From JAJXXT01 sp963764465 (GTDB taxonomy: Bacteria; Pseudomonadota; Alphaproteobacteria; Acetobacterales; Acetobacteraceae), in contig CAVXSO010000006.1 in the NCBI GenBank assembly GCA_963764465.1, positions 1,178,001 through 1,242,000 of the forward strand: a stretch of DNA of 64,000 bases. The letters run 5' to 3'. Each line of letters starts with the position of its first letter. The first letter of the stretch is position 1. The position numbers were made by a program, and so were the translations under genes. Below are positions 7,406-16,105 of this stretch, piece after piece. The notes under the pieces are model-generated. The model worked only from the letters and a program-made list of their open reading frames with translations, was not told the origin of the DNA and made no database searches.

Positions 7406-8965
7406 CTAAAGTGCGAGCGTGGCTTTTTCCCGCTTGCGCTGAACCGATGACGGAATGTTCAGCGCCTCGCGATATTTCGCGATGGTGCGGCGCGCGATCT
7501 CGACACCCTCGCGCTTGAGCACGGCGACGATGGCATCGTCGGACAGGATGTCGTCAGGCTTCTCGGCGCCGACCATGGCGCGGATGCGATGGCGGATCGC
7601 CTCCGCGCTGTGCGCCTCGCCGCCGTGGCTGCCGGCGATGGCGGTGGTGAAGAAATACTTGAGCTCGAAATTGCCGCGCGGGGTCGCGATGTATTTGTTC
7701 GACGTCACGCGGCTGACGGTGCTTTCGTGCATCTCCACGCTGGCGGCGATGTCGCGCAGGATGAGCGGGCGCAGGTGCAGGACGCCATGGCGGAAGAACG
7801 CATCCTGCTGCGCGACGATTTCGCTCGCGACCTTGAGGATGGTCTGCGCGCGCTGCTGCAGCGACTTCACCAGCCAGTTCGCGGTCTGCAGTTTCTCCGC
7901 GAGGAAGGCGCGGTCCTCGCGCGAGGCGCCGGGCAGCACGCGGGCGGAGAAGGACTGGTTGACGAGCAGGCGTGGCAGCGTCTCCGGATTGAGTTCGAGC
8001 AGCCAGGTGCCGTCCGGGGCGGCGCGCATCAGCACGTCCGGAACGATGGGCATCGCGGGCGGGCCGGATTCCGCGCCCGGCTTGGGATCGAGCCGGCGCA
8101 GCTCGGCGACCATGTCCGCCATGTCCTCGGCGTCCACGCCGCAGAGTTCCATGAGGCGGCGCATGTCGCGTTTGGCGAGGAGTTCGAGGTTGTCCAGCAG
8201 CGCCTGCATCGCGGGGTCGAGGCGGTTGCGCTCGGCGAGCTGGACGGCGAGGCATTCGGCGAGGCTGCGCGCGAACATGCCGGTGGGCTCGAAGCGCATC
8301 ATGGTGGAGCGGACGCGTTCCACGTGCGCGAGCGGGATGCCGAGGGCGTTGGCGATGGCGGACGGGTCGGCGCCGAGGCGGCCGGAGGGTTCGAGCAGGG
8401 CGAGGAGGTGGGCTGCGATCTTTTCGTCCGCGCGGTCGGCGAAGGAGAGACGGATCTGCTCGGCGATCTGCTCGCGGCGCGTGGGCTCGGCGGCGGCGAA
8501 GGAATCGATGCCGCCGGAGTCGTCCTCGAAGTCGGCGCGGCCGCCGGCACCGATGGGGGATTCGCCGTAGCGGGATTCGCCGTAGTCCGGGACGCCGTCC
8601 GAGGGGCCGCCGGGGTCGTAGCTGTTGGCCGTCTCGGCATCGAGCGGGGAGGATTCGGACAGGGTTTCGGCGGTGGCGGATGCGTAGGTGTCGGGTTCCG
8701 GCGGCGCGTCCTCGAAGCCGGTCGCGGGCTGCGGCTCCGAGGGCGGGAGCTGGTCCGGGGCGGGGCGGTCCGTATCCGGCAGGTCGGTGTCCGGCCGTTC
8801 GTCGCGCTCGAGCAGCGGGTTCCGCTCCAGCTCCTCCTCGACGAAGGCGGCGACGTCCAGGTTGGAGAATTGCAGCAGCTTGATCGCCTGGCGGAGCTGC
8901 GGCGTCATCACCAGCGCCTGCGACTGGCGCAGGTCGAGACGCGGGCCCATGGAGAGCGGAGGCAT
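7406..8965 (-). CDS. rpoN: RpoN, RNA polymerase sigma-54 factor
   Basis: Alternative sigma factor recognising -24/-12 promoters and requiring AAA+ activators. The 519 residues show region I at the N-terminus (LRQSQALVMTPQLRQAIKLL, then EEELERNPLLE) and an acidic linker at about 55-160. The core-binding domain follows. The C-terminal DNA-binding part has an HTH (STVSRVTSNKYIATPRG) and the RpoN box ARRTIAKYRE. The start at 8965 gives MPPLSMGPRLDL; the ATG five codons in is also possible. It lies downstream of lptB with a 247-base gap, the usual lpt-rpoN-hpf order. Confidence 0.97.
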   Translation of the reverse strand: MPPLSMGPRLDLRQSQALVMTPQLRQAIKLLQFSNLDVAAFVEEELERNPLLERDERPDTDLPDTDRPAPDQLPPSEPQPATGFEDAPPEPDTYASATAETLSESSPLDAETANSYDPGGPSDGVPDYGESRYGESPIGAGGRADFEDDSGGIDSFAAAEPTRREQIAEQIRLSFADRADEKIAAHLLALLEPSGRLGADPSAIANALGIPLAHVERVRSTMMRFEPTGMFARSLAECLAVQLAERNRLDPAMQALLDNLELLAKRDMRRLMELCGVDAEDMADMVAELRRLDPKPGAESGPPAMPIVPDVLMRAAPDGTWLLELNPETLPRLLVNQSFSARVLPGASREDRAFLAEKLQTANWLVKSLQQRAQTILKVASEIVAQQDAFFRHGVLHLRPLILRDIAASVEMHESTVSRVTSNKYIATPRGNFELKYFFTTAIAGSHGGEAHSAEAIRHRIRAMVGAEKPDDILSDDAIVAVLKREGVEIARRTIAKYREALNIPSSVQRKREKATLAL

Positions 8966-9214
8966 GCTCAGCGCCGGCGGCGTGGGTGGCGCGGGTCAGG
9001 CGGGCTGCGGAGAGGCACGGCGAACGGCGCTCCGGCTGGTTCTAGCAATCGTCATGCCGGAGTGCAGCGCGAAGCCGTGGCGAATGCAAGCAAGAATCGT
9101 GCGAGAATTGCGGCACCCACCGGGCGATGCTGGATGACCCAAGGCGCGGGACGCGGATGATGGCGCGCGATCCGTTGGGGGATCGACCGGCAACCCGTTG
9201 GCATTATGAGATTA

Positions 9215-9963
<749 letters not shown>

Positions 9964-9967
<4 letters not shown>

Positions 9968-10890
9968 GGGCTGGCCTTGGCGGGGGGTTGCGGTGGCTGC
10001 TGCTGAGGCATGAGCAGGCCGCGCACGGGGGCGGCGGGGTCGGCGATGAGGTGTGCGATGCCGGTGTGCATGTCCACGTCTGCGGCGGGCCCGTTCAGCT
10101 GGTTCTCGCCACGGGTGATGCGCACATGTCCGACGAGCCGTGCAAGCCCCTGGGGCGGCAGGTAGATGCCGCGGTCGCCGCGCACGACCTCCTGCGCGGT
10201 GCGGATCTCGACGTTGCCGAAGGCCTCGACCTTCTCGATCGAGCCGGCCTGAGTGTCCACTGTGTTGGCGGGTTTGGCGTTGCGGGGCCCGGTGGTGGCC
10301 GCCGGGGATGGCGCGCCGGCGGGCCGCGATGGCTTCGTATAGGCGACGAGGATGTCGGCGCGGACCTGGCGGCCGTCATCGGCGGTGACGACGGCGTTGC
10401 CGCGCGCCACGGCCATGTGCTTGTCCGTCCAGTATTCCATCGTGTCGCGGGCGCTGAGCGTGTCGTGCGGGGTGGTGATGCGCATGGCCTTGCCGGTCAT
10501 CACCAGGACGGCCTGGTCCATGTCGTAGACCGCGCGGTCGCCCGTGGCGGTGTCCGTCGGCGTGAAGATGCGGACGTGGCCGATGGCCTCGAGCCGGTAG
10601 ATCTCGTTGCCGCCGCCCTCGTCCGTGGCCTGCTGGGCCGGCCGGGCGCCCTGCTTGCGGCGGTAATGGGCGACGAGCTGGTCGGCGAGGACAGTGACGT
10701 CGCCGCGCACGGCGCGGGCGTCGCCATAGGCGGTGGCGGTCTGCTGCGCCTGGTTGAGGGTGAAGCCGCCGGCCGCGGTGATGGCGACGGGGCCGCCATG
10801 CGCGAGGTCGAAGCCCTGCGCGAGGGCGGGGCCGGGGCCGGTGGCGAGGGCGGCAAGGGCAAGCAGGGCGAGGCGGAGCGCGCGCGTCAT
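9964..10890 (-). CDS. lptA: LptA/OstA-like periplasmic lipopolysaccharide transport protein
   Basis: Periplasmic bridge protein carrying lipopolysaccharide between LptC and the outer-membrane LptD. An N-terminal signal peptide is visible (LRLALLALAALATGPGPALAQ, cleavage near residue 25). OstA beta-jellyroll repeats follow (VRGDVTVLADQLVAHYR, ARDTMEYWTDKHMAVARGNAVV, VEAFGNVEIRTAQEVVRGDRGIY). At 308 residues it is longer than E. coli LptA (about 185), with a Pro/Ala-rich insert near residue 195 and a proline/glutamine-rich tail. It lies between lptC and lptB with 4-base overlaps at both ends. Confidence 0.88.
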
Positions 10891-11504
10891 CGGCCGACCG
10901 AGTTGAGCACGAGCCGGCCCGGGCCGGTGAAGCGCACCAGCTTGCCGCCGTCGGAGGCCGAGAAACCCTGCGCGTCGAGCGTGCCGAACGGGCCCTCGAC
11001 GTGCACGCGGTCGTTGCTGACGGCAAGGCCCGAGCCGAGGTCGATGGTCGCGGTGTCGGTGGCGAGGATGGTGCCATCGCTGCGGTACAGCATGACGCTG
11101 CCGGAGAGGTCGAGCTGGCGGGTGTCGCGGTCGTAGACGCCGGCTTTTGCCTGGCCGAACAGCCAGGCGCCGCTGGCCGCGCCGATGTCGCCGGTGGGAT
11201 CGACCAGGTCCACCAGGCTGCCGCCATGCTGGGTGGCCGTGGCGGCGGTGACGGTGTAGCGGCGGCCTTCCTGGTCCACGCCGCGGTAGCGCGCATCCAC
11301 GATCTGGCCGCTCGGGGTGACGGGCTGGCCCTTGAGCGAGACGCCGCCGAGACGGCCGGTGCCGGTCAGCTCCGGCCAGAGGGCGACGGCGGCGAGCAGG
11401 CAGGCGGCGATGGCGGGAAGCGCGAGCTTCGCCAGCCCGATGCGCCGGCGGCGACGGGCGATGGCCGGGGCGCTGGGGGCGATGCGGACCGGGACGCGGG
11501 CCAT
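10887..11504 (-). CDS. lptC: LptC, lipopolysaccharide export periplasmic/membrane-anchored protein
   Basis: Inner-membrane anchored partner of LptBFG that hands lipopolysaccharide to LptA. With the ATG at 11504 the protein is 205 residues. It has a basic N-terminus (ARRRRRIGLAK), one transmembrane helix (LALPAIAACLLAAVALW, about 35-51), and a periplasmic LptC domain (YTVTAATATQHGG, VDLVDPTGDIG, YDRDTRQLDLSGSV). The frame stays open upstream through an Arg/Ala/Asp octapeptide repeat, with another ATG at 11651. That start would add 49 unusual residues, so the shorter form, matching family length, is preferred. The stop overlaps the lptA start. Confidence 0.8.
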   Translation of the reverse strand: MARVPVRIAPSAPAIARRRRRIGLAKLALPAIAACLLAAVALWPELTGTGRLGGVSLKGQPVTPSGQIVDARYRGVDQEGRRYTVTAATATQHGGSLVDLVDPTGDIGAASGAWLFGQAKAGVYDRDTRQLDLSGSVMLYRSDGTILATDTATIDLGSGLAVSNDRVHVEGPFGTLDAQGFSASDGGKLVRFTGPGRLVLNSVGR

Positions 11505-11594
11505 GCGCGGGCGGCGCGGTGCCGGCGGGCCGGCGAGCTTCGGGCTGTTCACGCGGCGGCTCGGCGCGGCGGCACGGGGATGGGGCGGCGCGGC

Positions 11595-11696
11595 GTCACG
11601 TGTGTTTGCCCGCGCGCGTTCACGCGAATTCGCCCGCGCGCCGTCACGCATATTTTCCCGCGCGTCGTCACGCGAACTCGCCCGCGCGTCGTCACG
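11595..11696 (-). repeat. 24-bp tandem repeats between kdsD and lptC
   Basis: Four 24-base units and a partial fifth, each beginning CGTGAC or CGTGAA followed by GCGCGCGGG on the minus strand. They run from 11696 down to about 11595. The kdsD stop codon (11692-11694) falls inside the first unit. In the lptC frame the units would encode an R-D/E-x-A-R-A-x-x octapeptide. The block is either a translated extension of LptC or an intergenic minisatellite. Confidence 0.7.
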
Positions 11697-12754
11697 CGAC
11701 CCCCGTGCGCAGGAGGTCGTGGACGTGGACGATGCCGACGGGTTTGCCAGCCTCGACCACGAAGAGCGCGGTGATCGGGCGGTCACGGCGGTTCATCAGG
11801 GCCAGAGCCTCGGCGGCCAGCGCATCCGGGCCGATGGTGCGGGGCGAGGCGTTCATGATCTCGCCGGCGCTGCGGGTGAGCAGATCGGGCGCCATGGCGC
11901 GGCGGAGGTCGCCGTCCGTCACGATGCCGACGAGGGCGCCCGCTCTCGTCCACGATGCCGAGGCAGCCGAAGCGGCGCTCCGTCATGCGGATGAGGGCTT
12001 CCTGCATCGGCGTGGCGGACGTGGCGAGCGGGAGTTCGCCGGCGCCGTGCATCAGGTCGCGCACGCGGGTGAGGCGCGCGCCGAGCTTGCCGCCGGGGTG
12101 GAAGACGCGGAAATCCGAGGGCGAGAAGCCGCGGCGGGTGAGGAGCGCCACCGCGAGCGCGTCGCCGAGGGCGAGCTGCATCGTGGTGCTGGTGGTGGGG
12201 GCGAGGCCGAGGGGGCAGGCCTCCTTCGCGGCGGGGAGGTGGAGCAGCACGTCCGCGGCGCGGGCGAGCGCGCTCGTTTCCCGCGCGGTGATGGCGAGCA
12301 GCTTGAGGCCGAAGCGGCGGGTGTGGGCGACGAGGTCCGCGAGTTCCGCGGTCTCGCCGGAGTTGGAGAGGGCGAGGACGCAGTCGCCCTCCACGATCAT
12401 GCCAAGGTCGCCGTGCGAGGCCTCCGCGGGGTGGACAAAGAGCGCGGGGGTGCCGGTGGAGGCCAGGGTGGCGGCGATCTTGCGGGCGATGTGGCCGGAC
12501 TTGCCCATGCCGGTGACGACGACGCGGCCCTTCACGGCGGCGAGGATGGAGACGGCCTCGGCGAAGCTGGCGCCGAGCGAGGCGGCGAGCGCGGCGAGGC
12601 CGGCGCCCTCCGCCTCCAGCACGGCGCGGCCGGCCTCGATGTCGGCATCGGGCGCGGCGCCGCGTTCGGGCATGCCTGCGGTTGGGGTCGGGCCGTTTCC
12701 GGCCGGCCGCGTCACGGTGGGAGCGCCAGATTCGCGCAGGGGGGCGGCGCGCAT
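11692..12754 (-). pseudogene. kdsD: KdsD/KpsF arabinose-5-phosphate isomerase, frameshifted in this sequence
   Basis: Interconverts ribulose-5-phosphate and arabinose-5-phosphate, the first step of Kdo synthesis for lipopolysaccharide, fitting its place beside the lpt genes. The SIS domain is intact (GRVVVTGMGKSGHIARKIAATL, ALSNSGETAEL, CPLGLAPTTSTTMQLALGD, FHPGGKLGARL), then the first CBS domain (MQEALIRMTERRFGCLGIVDESGR). Just after this, near 11934-11941, the frame breaks. The rest of the CBS pair (VGIVTDGDLRRAM to DLLRTGVA) continues in another frame to 11692. One surplus base in a GGG run (minus strand CCC) accounts for it. Because Kdo synthesis is normally essential, a sequence error is as likely as a real mutation. 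Confidence 0.88.
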
Positions 12755-12798
12755 GGGTGCGATCTAGGGGCCTGCGGATGGAGGGTCAACAAAGCACC

Positions 12799-12848
12799 CG
12801 GTGAACGAGCGTGGCGGGTGAAAGGGCGTAGCGGGTGAAAGAGCGTGC
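12799..12848 (+). repeat. Three 16-17 bp tandem repeats between rnd and kdsD
   Basis: CGGTGAACGAGCGTGG, CGGGTGAAAGGGCGTAG and CGGGTGAAAGAGCGTGC follow one another with 16-17 base spacing, filling part of the short gap between the two minus-strand genes. Probably replication slippage; no function seen. Confidence 0.5.
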
Positions 12849-12871
12849 AGTATGGCTGGGGATTGCGGCGA

Positions 12872-13486
12872 TCAGTGGGCGAAGATGTCCGGGTTCTCGT
12901 AGCCCAGGAGGTCGAGTCGGCCGCGGGCGGGGAGGAAGGCGTAGCAGGCACGGGCGAGAGCGAGCCGGTTCTCGCGGACCAGGAGTGCCTCGAGCTTCGC
13001 CCAGATTGCGTGCAGGTGCAGCACGTCCGACGCGGCGTAGGCGCGCTGCTCCGGCGTGAGGGTCTCGGCGCCCCAGTCCGAGGTCTGCTGCTGCTTGGAG
13101 ATTTCGACGCCGAGAAGATCGCGGCAGAGGTCGCGCAGACCGTGGCGGTCCGTGTAGGTGCGGACGAGCCGGGAGGCGATCTTGGTGCAGATGACGGGGG
13201 CGACCTCGATGCCGAGGGCGTGGGTGAGCATGGCGACGTCGAAGCGGGCGAAATGCATCAGCTTCGTGGTGCCGGGGTCCGCCAGCAGCGCCCTGAGGTT
13301 GGGGCACGGGGCGATGTGCCTGCCGATCTGCACCAGGTGGGCGGTGCCGTCGCCGGCGGAGAGCTGGACCAGGCAGAGACGGTCGCGGCGCGGGTCGAGG
13401 CCCATCGTTTCGGTGTCCACGGCGACCATGGGGCCGAGCGCGAGGCCGGCGGGGAGATCGTCGCGATGGAAATGGATGGTGGTCAC
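12872..13486 (-). CDS. RNase D-like 3'-5' exonuclease (short form)
   Basis: DEDDy-type 3'-5' exonuclease, probably acting on tRNA or other small RNA 3' ends. The 204 residues hold only the exonuclease domain. Exo I is VAVDTETMGLD (about 22), exo II HFARFDVAML (about 78), and exo III YAASDVLHLHAIW (about 160) with the extra tyrosine. The C-terminal HRDC domain of full RNase D (about 375 residues) is missing, as in many alphaproteobacterial homologues. The start is GTG at 13486. A tRNA-Leu gene on the same strand lies 26 bases upstream. Confidence 0.91.
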   Translation of the reverse strand: MTTIHFHRDDLPAGLALGPMVAVDTETMGLDPRRDRLCLVQLSAGDGTAHLVQIGRHIAPCPNLRALLADPGTTKLMHFARFDVAMLTHALGIEVAPVICTKIASRLVRTYTDRHGLRDLCRDLLGVEISKQQQTSDWGAETLTPEQRAYAASDVLHLHAIWAKLEALLVRENRLALARACYAFLPARGRLDLLGYENPDIFAH

Positions 13487-13512
13487 GAGAGAACCCCCGC
13501 TCGCCTCGATGA

Positions 13513-13599
13513 TGGTGCCCAGGAGAAGACTCGAACTTCCACGACCTTGCGGCCACAGGTACCTGAAACCTGCGCGTCTACCAATTCCGCCACCTGGGC
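13513..13599 (-). tRNA. tRNA-Leu (anticodon CAG)
   Basis: An 87-base gene on the minus strand starting GCCCAGGTGG and ending with encoded CCA. The acceptor stem GCCCAGG pairs with TCTGGGC-type CCTGGGC. The anticodon arm is CAGGT-TTCAGGT-ACCTG, giving anticodon CAG. There is a long variable arm, as expected for leucine tRNA, and the T arm holds GTTCGAGTC. Confidence 0.96.
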
Positions 13600-13908
13600 A
13601 AGGTTTCGGCCTCGGGAGGCGCGCATCTAAGCCGCGGTCGGCGGGACGTCAACCGGGGGTTGGGTGGCGATTGGCGTCTCCGCTGTCGGGCGTCCGGCGC
13701 GGAAAGCCGGGGTTCAACATACGGCCGGCAACGCACGGCCGGAATTGGCCGGGAGCGGGCTGGCAGGTTTCGGGCGGAGAGCGCAATTGGACGGCATCCA
13801 GTCGCGGCGCGACGGACGGGCACATCGCCATGGCTCGCGACGCGGGTCGCGGGATGGCCGGTCGACGCACGAAACGCACCGCCGAGAAACTTCAGGAAAG
13901 CATGCACG

Positions 13909-14148
13909 ATGGTAAAGCGCCGCAAAGAGGAAGAGATCGTCGGAGTGATCGAGTTCGAAGGCCGGACCAGCGACGATCCGGTCATCATGAAATGGCTGTC
14001 GGAGCACAAGGCGCAGAACGGGGGCAAGATCCGGGTGAGCCGGGGCAGCACGGGTGTGCGGGTGGCGTTCAGCAAGGCCGCGGACATGGCGTACTGGCAA
14101 GCGCGGTCGGAGCAGGCGGTCAAGGGGGACCGATCGTCGCGTTCCTGA
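13909..14148 (+). CDS. Hypothetical protein, 79 residues
   Basis: No family recognised. The product is small, charged and without membrane segments: MVKRRKEEEIVGVIEFEG at the start, then PVIMKWLSEHKAQNGGKIRVSRG and a C-terminal KAADMAYWQARSEQAVKG. The ATG at 13909 was chosen because residues upstream in the open frame are arginine-rich and look non-coding. The next gene, also a small cytoplasmic-looking protein, starts 23 bases downstream on the same strand, so the two may be co-transcribed. Confidence 0.5.
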   Translation: MVKRRKEEEIVGVIEFEGRTSDDPVIMKWLSEHKAQNGGKIRVSRGSTGVRVAFSKAADMAYWQARSEQAVKGDRSSRS

Positions 14149-14171
14149 GCCGCCTTCAATCCTGAGAGGGT

Positions 14172-14516
14172 ATGGGCAAACCGGAGAGGATATCGGCATT
14201 GACGAAGGAAGAACTGGCGGATTGGGCGCTGGCGAATGGCTGGCGGGTGATCGCGGGCCATCCCAGCCTGACCAAGCCGGGTGCTGCGAACGATCCCATT
14301 GTGCGGCTGGTGCTGAAGGCGACGGTGGCCAACCTCGAGGTGCGCAAACCCGCCGGCAAATGGGAGAAAGTGGCTGGTGGGAACTACGCGCAGATCGTGC
14401 AGGGCGAGGAGGGCGAGCCGCCCCATGGGCTTGGCTTCGAAAAACTCCCGAGCATCACGTTTCTGATGCGGCAGAACCGCGACGCGATGGTGTTTGGACG
14501 CGGGAGCGGCGGCTAG
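14172..14516 (+). CDS. Hypothetical protein, 114 residues
   Basis: No family recognised. A soluble-looking protein beginning MGKPERISALTKEELADWAL. Its middle (WRVIAGHPSLTKPGAANDPIV, LKATVANLEVRKPAGKWEKV) and end (LPSITFLMRQNRDAMVFGRG) have normal composition and codon use for this genome. The ATG at 14172 follows a GAGAGGG ribosome-binding-like stretch. Its neighbours are another small unknown gene upstream and an opposite-strand unknown gene downstream; no function can be inferred. Confidence 0.6.
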   Translation: MGKPERISALTKEELADWALANGWRVIAGHPSLTKPGAANDPIVRLVLKATVANLEVRKPAGKWEKVAGGNYAQIVQGEEGEPPHGLGFEKLPSITFLMRQNRDAMVFGRGSGG

Positions 14517-14654
14517 GGGGTTGTCGGGCGCGGGACGCTTGGTGACGAACGCCGGAGCAGAAGTTCGACTTCGCCTTCTGTGTTCGATCCGGCAGTCGTT
14601 CTGCCAGTCGTCGTACCCGAACAAAAAACCTTCCAGGCGCTCATGGGTCTCATT

Positions 14655-14945
14655 TCATCCGCGCGCCTTGCCGAGTGTCGACCTGATCAGCTTCATCGCC
14701 GGGATGCGCCATTCCTCGCCCTTGGGCGTGTCGTAGAGAGTTCGACGGCCGAGCCAGCCGCGGCGAGGCGTTTCGAAGGGCACGAACACTGCCACGCGGG
14801 GCGGGATCCGGGCCTCAACCCGGCGGTCGATTGCCGCTTCGCCGGGGAACGTCATCGGCGGGTACGCTTCCCCCATGCGCGCGAGCTTTTTCCGGCCCCC
14901 GAGGACGTGAAGCAGCTCGTATCCCGTGTGCGCGAGATAGGGCAC
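14655..14945 (-). CDS. Possible small conserved hypothetical protein
   Basis: An open frame on the minus strand with coding-like composition: VPYLAHTGYELLHVLGGRKK, MGEAYPPMTFPGEAAID, RVAVFVPFETPRRGWLGR, TLYDTPKGEEWRIPAMKL. No family is recognised. The start is uncertain; GTG at 14945 is suggested because the residues beyond it look less protein-like, but the frame stays open to 15071. It fills the gap between the unknown gene ending at 14516 and the NDUFA9-like gene and is divergent from the latter. Confidence 0.42.
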   Translation of the reverse strand: MPYLAHTGYELLHVLGGRKKLARMGEAYPPMTFPGEAAIDRRVEARIPPRVAVFVPFETPRRGWLGRRTLYDTPKGEEWRIPAMKLIRSTLGKARG

Positions 14946-15048
14946 CCGGGCGGTGTTGGAGCAGCACAGCTCCGACGGGATGACGGCGGGGCCGGCACTC
15001 GCTATGCAGCGTTGCCAGGGAATTACGCCAACAACGGATGGATTTTGC

Positions 15049-15960
15049 ATGACCCAGCGTATCGCCACCATCTTCGGCGCCAGCGGATTTATCGGCCGCT
15101 ACGTGGTGCGGCGGCTTGCCGCGCGGGGCGAGACGGTGCGGCTCGCGGTGCGCGACCCCGAGGGGGCGAGCTTCCTGCGCCCGATGGGAGGCGTGGGGCA
15201 GATCGTGCCGCTCTACGCGCCGATCGAGAACGAGGCGGACGTGGCGCGGGCGGTCGAGGGGGCCACGACCGTGATCAACCTGGTGGGGATCCTGGCGGAG
15301 CGCAGGCCCGGGGATTTCATGCGCGTGCACGCGGAGGGCGCGGGGCGCATCGCGCGGCTGGCGACGGCGGCGGAGCGGTTCGTGCACGTCTCGGCGATCG
15401 GGGCCGATGCGGCCTCGCCGAGCCGGTATGGGCAGAGCAAGGCCGCCGGCGAGGAAGCCGTGAAGTCCGCGCGGCCCGGGGCCGTGATCCTGCGGCCCTC
15501 CATCGTGTTCGGGCCGGAAGACGCGTTCTTCAACCGGTTCGCGGCGATGGCGCAGGTGCTGCCGGTGCTGCCGATCGTGGGCGGGCGGACGAAGTTCCAG
15601 CCGGTCTATGTGGGCGACGTGGCGGACGCCGTGATGCAGGCGGCGCCCGGCACGTGGGAGCTGGGCGGGCCGGATGTGCGCTCGCTCGAGGACCTGATGC
15701 GCTGGATGCTGATGGTGATCGGGCGGCCGAAGCCGGTTCTCGACATCCCCATGTGGCTCGCGCGGGTGCAGGCGGCGGTGCTGGAGCGGCTGCCGGGCAA
15801 GCTGCTGACGCGCGACCAGTTGCTGATGCTGGGGCGGGACAACGTGGCCGACCCCGCGCTGGCCTGGGCGGGGTGCACGACGCCGATGGACATGGTGGTG
15901 CCGGGATACCTGGAGCGGTTCAGGAAGCACGGCCAGAGAAAGGTATTGATTCGGACCTAA
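15049..15960 (+). CDS. NDUFA9-like NAD(P)-binding complex I accessory protein
   Basis: Atypical short-chain dehydrogenase-like protein related to mitochondrial complex I subunit NDUFA9, which alphaproteobacteria also carry. In the mitochondrial complex it binds NADPH structurally and is not catalytic. The 303 residues have a Rossmann motif at the N-terminus (IATIFGASGFIGRYVVRRLA), then VINLVGILAER, HVSAIGADAASPSRYGQSKAAGE (the YxxxK pair) and ILRPSIVFGPEDAFFNRFA. The ATG at 15049 starts just before the Rossmann strand; earlier in-frame starts add sequence unlike the family. A GC hairpin follows the stop. Confidence 0.88.
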   Translation: MTQRIATIFGASGFIGRYVVRRLAARGETVRLAVRDPEGASFLRPMGGVGQIVPLYAPIENEADVARAVEGATTVINLVGILAERRPGDFMRVHAEGAGRIARLATAAERFVHVSAIGADAASPSRYGQSKAAGEEAVKSARPGAVILRPSIVFGPEDAFFNRFAAMAQVLPVLPIVGGRTKFQPVYVGDVADAVMQAAPGTWELGGPDVRSLEDLMRWMLMVIGRPKPVLDIPMWLARVQAAVLERLPGKLLTRDQLLMLGRDNVADPALAWAGCTTPMDMVVPGYLERFRKHGQRKVLIRT

Positions 15961-15971
15961 TTCCTTGAGAC

Positions 15972-15986
15972 CCCCTCTGGGAGGGG
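15972..15986 (+). terminator. Short GC hairpin after the NDUFA9-like gene
   Basis: CCCCTC and GAGGGG pair around a TGG loop, followed by TGTTT. The stem is only six pairs and the T-run is short, so this is a weak Rho-independent terminator at best. Confidence 0.45.
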
Positions 15987-16105
15987 TGTTTGCATGGCTG
16001 GGTTGACGGAAAATAGGTATTATTTGCTGCCCTATCGCTGAATTGACGCTGGAAGCCGCGGTTTCGCGCCCGTAGAACGACCTCCGTAAGGGAGGATCGT
16101 GCCCC

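Noticed and set aside
15995..16040. A sigma-54 promoter upstream of gltD (nitrogen control would be expected)
   Set aside because: TGGCTGGGTTGAC has GG and TTG-like parts but the required -24/-12 spacing and GC at -12 are not met.
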